A stretch of 9,172 nt of DNA from JAAZHN01 sp964605575. GTDB lineage: Bacteria > Bacillota_I > Bacilli_A > RF39 > UBA660. Location of the stretch: the NCBI GenBank assembly GCA_964605575.1, contig CAZSDG010000038.1, positions 1 through 9,172 of the forward strand. Reading direction: 5' to 3'. The notes beneath the pieces were generated by a model. The model was not told where the DNA came from. It did not search any database and saw nothing but the letters and a program-made list of their open reading frames with translations. Of this stretch, positions 1 through 4,502 are shown piece after piece; position 1 is the first letter of the stretch; the number at the start of each line of letters is the position of its first letter. The position numbers and the translations under genes were made by a program.

Positions 1-116
1 CGTACGAATGCTGGCCCTTTACCAGGTTTAACATGTTGAAAATCTAAGATTAAACATAAATTTCCATCAATAATTACTGTCATGCCATTTTTTATATCAT
101 TAATATTGATATTCAT
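1..116 (-). CDS. efp: Elongation factor P, N-terminal part (truncated by window edge)
   Basis: The first 38 complete codons of elongation factor P, the tRNA-shaped factor that binds between the P and E sites and relieves ribosome stalling at polyproline stretches. The visible residues form the start of the KOW-like domain I. The conserved loop HVKPGKGPAF lies at residues 28-37, and its second lysine (K33) matches the lysine modified post-translationally in other EF-Ps (Lys34 in E. coli, Lys32 in B. subtilis). The modifying system cannot be judged from this window. The ATG is set by an AGGTGA Shine-Dalgarno at 123-128, six bases upstream. The gene follows the rpmG stop by 14 bases with no promoter between, so the two are probably co-transcribed. 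The remaining roughly 145 residues lie beyond the left edge. Confidence 0.95.
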   Translation of the reverse strand, partial: MNININDIKNGMTVIIDGNLCLILDFQHVKPGKGPAFV

Positions 117-122
117 CTTTAA

Positions 123-128
123 TCACCT
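123..128 (-). promoter_or_regulatory. Ribosome binding site of efp
   Basis: AGGTGA on the minus strand, six bases before the efp ATG and inside the 14-base gap after rpmG. It complements UCACCU, the 5' half of the usual Bacilli anti-Shine-Dalgarno, and fixes the efp start. Confidence 0.75.
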
Positions 129-130
129 AA

Positions 131-298
131 CTATTTCTTTTCTTTAAAAAGGACACTTTTACGACATTTAGGACAAAATTTATTTAATTCCATACGGTCT
201 GGTGTATTCTTTTTATTTTTTTGTGTACGAATAATATGACTTTTACATTCAGTACATTCCATATCGATGTATTCGCGATTTTCATTTTTCTTTGCCAT
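131..298 (-). CDS. rpmG: 50S ribosomal protein L33, zinc-binding form
   Basis: A 55-residue L33, a small protein of the large ribosomal subunit near the E site. It has a four-cysteine zinc ribbon: C15 and C18 (CTEC) and C42 and C45 (CPKC). It is therefore the zinc-containing (C+) form rather than a cysteine-free paralog that Bacilli may keep for zinc starvation. The middle carries the family's basic KNKKNTPDRMEL stretch. An in-frame ATG eight codons upstream (position 322) would give a longer product, but the strong AAAGGAGG at 306-313 lies between the two and sits seven bases before the ATG at 298. The predicted transcription start also falls near 320, so the upstream ATG would hardly be in the mRNA. 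rpmG heads a likely two-gene unit with efp. The stop is TAG. Confidence 0.95.
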   Translation of the reverse strand: MAKKNENREYIDMECTECKSHIIRTQKNKKNTPDRMELNKFCPKCRKSVLFKEKK

Positions 299-305
299 TT
301 TGCTT

Positions 306-313
306 CCTCCTTT
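306..313 (-). promoter_or_regulatory. Strong ribosome binding site that decides the rpmG start
   Basis: AAAGGAGG on the minus strand, seven bases before the ATG at 298. It is one of only two canonical GGAGG sites in the window; the other precedes the prepilin gene. It excludes the upstream in-frame ATG at 322. Confidence 0.85.
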
Positions 314-326
314 AATAACCATTGTG

Positions 327-356
327 ATTATACCAAATAATCAGTTAAAAAGTAAA
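327..356 (-). promoter_or_regulatory. Predicted sigma-A-type promoter of rpmG-efp
   Basis: A perfect -10 hexamer TATAAT at 327-332, preceded by TGG (333-335), giving an extended -10. A plausible -35, TTTACT (351-356, four of six matches to TTGACA), lies 18 bases upstream. Transcription would start near 320, leaving a leader of about 22 bases that carries the strong Shine-Dalgarno. The -35 is only six bases beyond the nfo stop and overlaps the inverted repeat at 343-367. Confidence 0.7.
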
Positions 357-367
357 CACTTTTAACT
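343..367 (-). repeat. AT-rich inverted repeat spanning the nfo stop codon
   Basis: On the minus strand AGTTAAAAGT, loop GTTT, then ACTTTTTAACT. The arms pair over ten positions with one bulged T. The left arm includes the nfo stop codon. No run of T follows it, so it is at best a weak terminator or mRNA 3'-end stabiliser for nfo. Its loop and 3' arm overlap the rpmG -35. Confidence 0.4.
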
Positions 368-1279
368 TTTACGGTAATAATTTCTAATTTTTTCTTTTAA
401 ATTTGGATCAAATACTTTGTCTTTGATCATTTCTATTTCAAATTTATAGGGTGGATATATTCTTAATTTATCTTCATCATCTTCACCAATATAGGGAGTT
501 TCTAAGATTTTTGGAATATTTTTGATTTTTTCATTATAAACAGCACTGATTAAATTATCAAAACCAATTGTCCCAAAACCAAAATTATCATGACGATCTT
601 TTCGATCACCAATTTCATTTTTAGAATCATTGACATGCAAACACTTAATTTTATCAAGTCCTATTTCTTGATCAAATAAATCTAAATATTGATCAAATGA
701 GGTAATATCATGACCTGAATCATTTAAATGACAAGTATCTAAACAAAAACCTAATTTATTTTGATATTTAACATTATCATATAAATATTTTAATTCACTT
801 AAATTAGAGCCAACTTCATTACCTTTACCGGCCATTGATTCAAGTAAAATCATGACCTCATAATTATTATCTAAAATTTTATTTAAGCCCGCGACAACAT
901 TATTTAATCCCTCTTCTTTAGTCATATTAACTGAACTTCCAGGATGTAAGACTAAATATTTAATTCCTAATAAACTACATCTTCTTAATTCTTCAGTTAA
1001 AAATTCTACACTAAATTCATGCTTATCACTGCCAACATGATTAGCTAAGTTGACTATATAAGGAGCATGACAAATGATCGAGTCCATTAAAATTCCTGAT
1101 TCTTTCATTAACTCTATTGCTTCTTTAGTTAAATCATCATTAATCGGACTTCTTAAAGTATTTTGGGGAGCCCCTGTATAAATCATAAAAGTATTTGCCC
1201 CATAACTTAATGCTTCTTTAACACTTCCTAAAAGTTGATTATTCGAACTAAATGAAACATGACTACCTATTATTAACAT
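362..1279 (-). CDS. nfo: Endonuclease IV, AP endonuclease of base excision repair
   Basis: A 305-residue TIM-barrel AP endonuclease that cuts the phosphodiester bond 5' of abasic sites and removes 3' blocking groups, using three zinc ions. All nine metal ligands known from E. coli Nfo are visible in order: H71 (HAPY), H112 (LHPGS), E147 (LLES), D181 and H184 (DTCH), H215 (LHVNDSK), D228 and H230 (DRH), and E260 (LETPY). The start GSHVSF and the TGAPQNT motif are typical. The length is slightly above the usual 280-300, with a basic C-terminal tail. I chose the ATG at 1279 because AGGTGA (1285-1290) lies five bases before it; a GTG at 1288 overlaps that site. The gene follows the prepilin terminator and has a predicted promoter at 1300-1328. 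The stop is TAA. Confidence 0.96.
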   Translation of the reverse strand: MLIIGSHVSFSSNNQLLGSVKEALSYGANTFMIYTGAPQNTLRSPINDDLTKEAIELMKESGILMDSIICHAPYIVNLANHVGSDKHEFSVEFLTEELRRCSLLGIKYLVLHPGSSVNMTKEEGLNNVVAGLNKILDNNYEVMILLESMAGKGNEVGSNLSELKYLYDNVKYQNKLGFCLDTCHLNDSGHDITSFDQYLDLFDQEIGLDKIKCLHVNDSKNEIGDRKDRHDNFGFGTIGFDNLISAVYNEKIKNIPKILETPYIGEDDEDKLRIYPPYKFEIEMIKDKVFDPNLKEKIRNYYRKS

Positions 1280-1284
1280 ATTTA

Positions 1285-1290
1285 TCACCT
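1285..1290 (-). promoter_or_regulatory. Ribosome binding site that decides the nfo start
   Basis: AGGTGA on the minus strand, five bases before the ATG at 1279. The alternative GTG at 1288 lies inside this site and has no Shine-Dalgarno of its own. Confidence 0.75.
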
Positions 1291-1299
1291 ACTTATTTG

Positions 1300-1328
1300 A
1301 TTATCTCATAAAAAAAAGCAAGTGTAAA
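1300..1328 (-). promoter_or_regulatory. Predicted nfo promoter nested in the prepilin terminator
   Basis: The minus strand reads TTTACA (1323-1328), exactly 17 bases, then GATAAT (1300-1305). Each hexamer matches the sigma-A consensus at five of six positions. The -35 covers the whole four-base loop of the upstream hairpin plus one base of each arm, so the 3' arm and T-tract make up most of the spacer. The start point would fall near 1293, giving a very short leader of about 14 bases that still includes the Shine-Dalgarno. Without it nfo would depend on readthrough of the terminator. Confidence 0.6.
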
Positions 1329-1336
1329 CTTGCTTT
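1310..1336 (-). terminator. Intrinsic terminator of the prepilin gene
   Basis: A perfect nine-base-pair stem on the minus strand, AAAGCAAGT - loop TTAC - ACTTGCTTT, running into an uninterrupted T tract (the A run at 1310-1317 on the plus strand; the last bases of the 3' arm merge into it). It starts nine bases after the prepilin TAG stop. The A-rich flank before the stem on this strand is short, so I read it as unidirectional. Confidence 0.88.
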
Positions 1337-1345
1337 AGTTAGTTT

Positions 1346-1897
1346 CTATGGTGTTACTGGGACAACAGTATTACCATCAAATGGAACAATAGCATCTTGA
1401 CAGTCTGCCACTGGACAATTTCCTCTAATTGCAGTTTTATCTGCTGCTGAATCAGTTGCGCCTGTTCTAAGTTTTCCAACTACTTTACCTTTTTGTTGAA
1501 CGATACTTGCATAAGTTATACCTGTATCTTCAGTTGGGGTAGGTCCAGGTGTTGAATTATCAAATCCTGTCTGAAACTTAAATTCATTGTTGTAAACATG
1601 GATTTCATCAACTTTACCAGAATCAGAATCAATTTTCATGCAACCTTCATATGTATCTCCATCTTTTAAGTTATCGATGAAATAACAAAGTGGTGCGGTT
1701 GCTCCATGTTCTCCTTTATTGATTTCATATGATGATTGAACTTTACCTGAGAAGTTAATTATTTCTTGTGCAAAAATGTTTTTAGATGAAGACTCCATCG
1801 CATTTAAGACTGTTGGCATGATTAATAAAATTAATCCTCCTAATATAACTATTACAACTAATAACTCGACTAATGTAAACCCTTTCTTATTTTTCAT
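1346..1897 (-). CDS. Type IV prepilin-like protein (pseudopilin, N-methylation motif)
   Basis: A 183-residue protein with a class III signal: basic MKNKKG, then FTLVE. A prepilin peptidase would cut after G6, leaving F7 as the mature N-terminus and E11 as the conserved mature Glu5. The hydrophobic helix spans about residues 7-30 and would anchor the precursor in the membrane, then form the filament core. The exported part contains four cysteines (C71, C86, C161, C166), possibly two disulphides, and a Thr/Pro/Gly linker around 116-125. Only the N-terminal third is recognisable, so the name cannot be refined to ComGC, a pilin or a secretion pseudopilin. No assembly ATPase, platform protein or peptidase is nearby. 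The gene has its own promoter, a canonical GGAGG site and a terminator. G+C over 1381-1560 is about 39% by hand count, higher than much of the neighbouring sequence. Confidence 0.88.
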   Translation of the reverse strand: MKNKKGFTLVELLVVIVILGGLILLIMPTVLNAMESSSKNIFAQEIINFSGKVQSSYEINKGEHGATAPLCYFIDNLKDGDTYEGCMKIDSDSGKVDEIHVYNNEFKFQTGFDNSTPGPTPTEDTGITYASIVQQKGKVVGKLRTGATDSAADKTAIRGNCPVADCQDAIVPFDGNTVVPVTP

Positions 1898-1902
1898 AGT
1901 TT

Positions 1903-1909
1903 CCTCCTT
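1903..1909 (-). promoter_or_regulatory. Strong ribosome binding site of the prepilin gene
   Basis: AAGGAGG on the minus strand, five bases before the ATG at 1897. With the promoter just upstream it suggests the prepilin is made in quantity. Confidence 0.8.
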
Positions 1910-1926
1910 CTATGCTTATTAAATAA

Positions 1927-1954
1927 ATTATAGCATTACTTTAGAAAAATGCAA
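1927..1954 (-). promoter_or_regulatory. Predicted sigma-A-type promoter of the prepilin gene
   Basis: The minus strand has TTGCAT (1949-1954), a 16-base spacer, and a perfect TATAAT (1927-1932) preceded by TGC, which makes an extended -10. The start point would be near 1920, with a leader of about 22 bases. It lies in the 88-base gap after parC, so the prepilin can be expressed separately from the rnc-smc-parC unit. Confidence 0.75.
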
Positions 1955-1985
1955 AATGTTTTTCAACAATTTACATTTAATATAC

Positions 1986-4493
1986 TTATAATTTAAAATC
2001 TTCTAAAAAATCATCAATTGTCATTTCTTTTATTTTTATGTCTTGAGGTTGCTTTTCTTCTGCTTTCGTTTCAGGTTTTTCTTCTTTTACTCCTTCAATT
2101 TGGGCTTTAGTAAAAGCATATTTAAACTTTTTATTATCAATTACAGAGCCAGTGCTTGCCATGTCCATAATTGGGATTTCAGTATTTTTAATATATTTAA
2201 TATTATCATCAAATACTAATCCTACTAATAAGCTATTTGTAAAAGATGTAGCATTTATTACTGAGTAATTAACTGATTTTACTTTTTTAAGTAAAGTATT
2301 ACCTCTTTTAGCCCTTCCTGTTACATCAAGTTCATTAACTCTAACCCTCTTTGCAGTTTTCTTATCTGTAAATATTGTAATAAATTCATCAGCCTCATTT
2401 AAACCTAGAGCGTTTACCACATAATTATCTTTTAAGTTAATGCCCTTTACCCCACTAGCCCGAATATTAACAAGAGGTATTTCCTCATTGTCTGCTCTTA
2501 TATAATAACCATCATTTGTCACTAATAATAAGTTATCTGATTCATTAAATACACTTACTACTTCATCTTTATCTTTTAATCTCATTAGAGTCATCGCTCT
2601 TGAATACCTAGTTACTTCTAAGTTTTTTAATGTTGTTTTCATTACTTGACCATTTTTAGTAACAATAATGATATTTTGTTCATAAACTTGATTATTAAAT
2701 AATTGAGAATTAATTACTTTATCATCAGGTGAAATTGTTACAATATTACTTAAATGTTTACCTAGTTCTTTCCATCTACCTTCAGGAATTTGGTGAACTG
2801 GAATATATAAATAATTACCTAAAGAAGTATAAACTAATAAAGTATCTAAGGTATTAGCACTTATTAAATTAATTACATAATCTCCTTCTTTAAGACCTGT
2901 TTCATCCTCTGATGCAGCTCCATAAGATTTTAAATTAACTCGTTTTAAATACCCTTCATTCGTTAGAACAATGATTACATTTTCTTTACTAATCATTTCT
3001 CTTTCATCAATTTTTATTTCCAAAACTTCAGCTTCAATTTCCGTTTTACGAGGAATTCCATACTCTTTTTTAATTTTTCTTAAATCTTCTTTAATAACCC
3101 CGTTAAGTTTCTCTGGATCAGCTAAAATACCTTGTAATAACTCAATTACTTTTTTTAAATCTTCTAATTCTTGAAGTAATAAAGTTATATCAGTATTAGT
3201 TAAACGATATAGTTGAAGCATGACAATAGCTTCTGCTTGTTTCTCTGTAAATTCATATTTTTTAATTAAATTTACAATTGCATCTGCTTTATTTTTTGAT
3301 TCACGAATGGTTTTAATTACTTCATCTAAAATACTTATTGCTTTAACTAAACCTTCAGTAATATGTACCTTAGCAAGGGCAAAGTTTAAATCAAACTCAG
3401 TTTTTTTCGTGACCACTTCTTTTTGATGTTCAATATAAGCATCTAAGATTGGTAAGATTCCTAATAATTTAGGCCTGCGATTAACAATTGTAACCATATT
3501 AAAATTAAATGCTACTTGTAATTCCGTATTTTTAAGTAAATAATTAACAATTAAATTTGCATCAGCATTAGTCTTTAAATCAATCGCAATTCTTAAATTA
3601 TCTTTTTTATCCGATTCATCTCTGACTTCTACAATTCCATCAATTTGTTTATCAATTCTAATTTCATCGATTTTTTTAATTAAGTTACCTTTATTAACTT
3701 CATAAGGTATTTCATGAACAATTATTTGTTCTTTACCTTTAGTTTTAATTATTTGGGTTTTGGCTCTGACTACTACTCTACCTTTACCTGTTGTATAAGC
3801 TTTGATAATTTCATCTTTACCTGAAGCAATCGCGCCTGTGGGAAAATCTGGACCTTTAACTATTTCTAAGATAGTTTCTAAGCGACAATTAGGTGAATCG
3901 ATTCTTTTAATTGTGGCATCGATTATTTCACCTAAATTATGAGGAGGAATATTCGTTGCATACCCGGCACTTATTCCCGTTGCTCCATTAACTAAAAGAT
4001 TTGGAAATTTAGCTGGTAATACAGTTGGTTCTTCAGTTGTATCATCATAATTAGGGGCAAATATTACTGTGTTTTTTTCAATATCTTTTAATAATTCAGA
4101 AGCAATTTTCGATAATCTTGCTTCTGTATACCTCATTGCTGCAGCTGGATCACCATCAATTGAACCATTATTACCATCCATTTGAATATAAGGGTGATTA
4201 AGTTTAAAGTTTTGACTCATCCTAACCATCGCATCATAAACTGATTGATCACCGTGGGGGTGATAATTACCAATAACATTACCTACTGCTTTAGCTGATT
4301 TTTTAAATTGTTTATCGTGGGTATTTTTATCTTTATACATGGCATAAAGAATTCTTCTTTGCACTGGTTTTAAACCATCTCGAACATCAGGAATTGCTCG
4401 GTCCTGAATAATATATTTAGAATAACGCCCAAAACGGTCCCCCATTATTTCTTCTAAACTATAATCATGAATTTTTTTAATTACATCGTCCAT
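1986..4493 (-). CDS. parC: DNA topoisomerase IV subunit A
   Basis: An 835-residue type IIA topoisomerase A subunit, the breakage-reunion partner of ParE, which unlinks replicated chromosomes. The N-terminal winged-helix/tower part (about 1-490) closely follows Bacillus ParC: GDRFGRYSKYIIQDRA, DGLKPVQRRILYAM, NYHPHGD, and RYTEARLS with the catalytic Tyr122 after Arg121. The C-terminal half is a beta-pinwheel that lacks a recognisable GyrA box (QRRGGKG), supporting ParC over GyrA. Residues 800-835 form a charged Lys/Glu tail ending in acidic, aromatic residues (IDDFLEDF). The quinolone-determining region reads GDQSVYDAM: Gln83 replaces the usual Ser, while Asp87 is kept. The gene starts seven bases after smc, with AGGTGA overlapping the smc stop. 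No parE adjoins it. Confidence 0.95.
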   Translation of the reverse strand: MDDVIKKIHDYSLEEIMGDRFGRYSKYIIQDRAIPDVRDGLKPVQRRILYAMYKDKNTHDKQFKKSAKAVGNVIGNYHPHGDQSVYDAMVRMSQNFKLNHPYIQMDGNNGSIDGDPAAAMRYTEARLSKIASELLKDIEKNTVIFAPNYDDTTEEPTVLPAKFPNLLVNGATGISAGYATNIPPHNLGEIIDATIKRIDSPNCRLETILEIVKGPDFPTGAIASGKDEIIKAYTTGKGRVVVRAKTQIIKTKGKEQIIVHEIPYEVNKGNLIKKIDEIRIDKQIDGIVEVRDESDKKDNLRIAIDLKTNADANLIVNYLLKNTELQVAFNFNMVTIVNRRPKLLGILPILDAYIEHQKEVVTKKTEFDLNFALAKVHITEGLVKAISILDEVIKTIRESKNKADAIVNLIKKYEFTEKQAEAIVMLQLYRLTNTDITLLLQELEDLKKVIELLQGILADPEKLNGVIKEDLRKIKKEYGIPRKTEIEAEVLEIKIDEREMISKENVIIVLTNEGYLKRVNLKSYGAASEDETGLKEGDYVINLISANTLDTLLVYTSLGNYLYIPVHQIPEGRWKELGKHLSNIVTISPDDKVINSQLFNNQVYEQNIIIVTKNGQVMKTTLKNLEVTRYSRAMTLMRLKDKDEVVSVFNESDNLLLVTNDGYYIRADNEEIPLVNIRASGVKGINLKDNYVVNALGLNEADEFITIFTDKKTAKRVRVNELDVTGRAKRGNTLLKKVKSVNYSVINATSFTNSLLVGLVFDDNIKYIKNTEIPIMDMASTGSVIDNKKFKYAFTKAQIEGVKEEKPETKAEEKQPQDIKIKEMTIDDFLEDFKL

Positions 4494-4496
4494 ATT

Positions 4497-4502
4497 TCAC
4501 CT
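4497..4502 (-). promoter_or_regulatory. parC ribosome binding site overlapping the smc stop codon
   Basis: The smc stop TAG (4503-4501) supplies the AG of AGGTGA, which lies three bases before the parC ATG. A ribosome ending smc covers the parC start, so the two are likely translationally coupled. Confidence 0.65.

Noticed and set aside
299..322. Upstream ATG for rpmG giving eight extra residues
   Set aside because: It precedes the strong ribosome binding site, lies at the predicted transcription start, and L33 proteins start at the MAKK-like N-terminus.
1933..1952. Short inverted repeat GCATT/AATGC between the prepilin -35 and -10
   Set aside because: Only five pairs with a ten-base gap in AT-rich DNA; expected by chance and not convincing as an operator.
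1954..1972. Possible parC terminator (AAATTGTT - GAAA - AACATTT on the minus strand)
   Set aside because: The stem is short, nearly all A-T, needs a bulge, and is followed only by TGCATTTTT. It may be a weak terminator, but I could not support it as a feature; parC transcripts may run into the prepilin gene.
1986..2093. Charged low-complexity tail of ParC as a sign of frameshift or fusion
   Set aside because: The frame is continuous, the composition fits a flexible Lys/Glu tail, and ParC C-termini are naturally variable.
2971..3426. Two plus-strand open frames (2971-3174 and 3220-3426)
   Set aside because: Both are antisense to the conserved coding sequence of parC, have no recognisable family, and show compositions expected from reading an AT-rich gene backwards.
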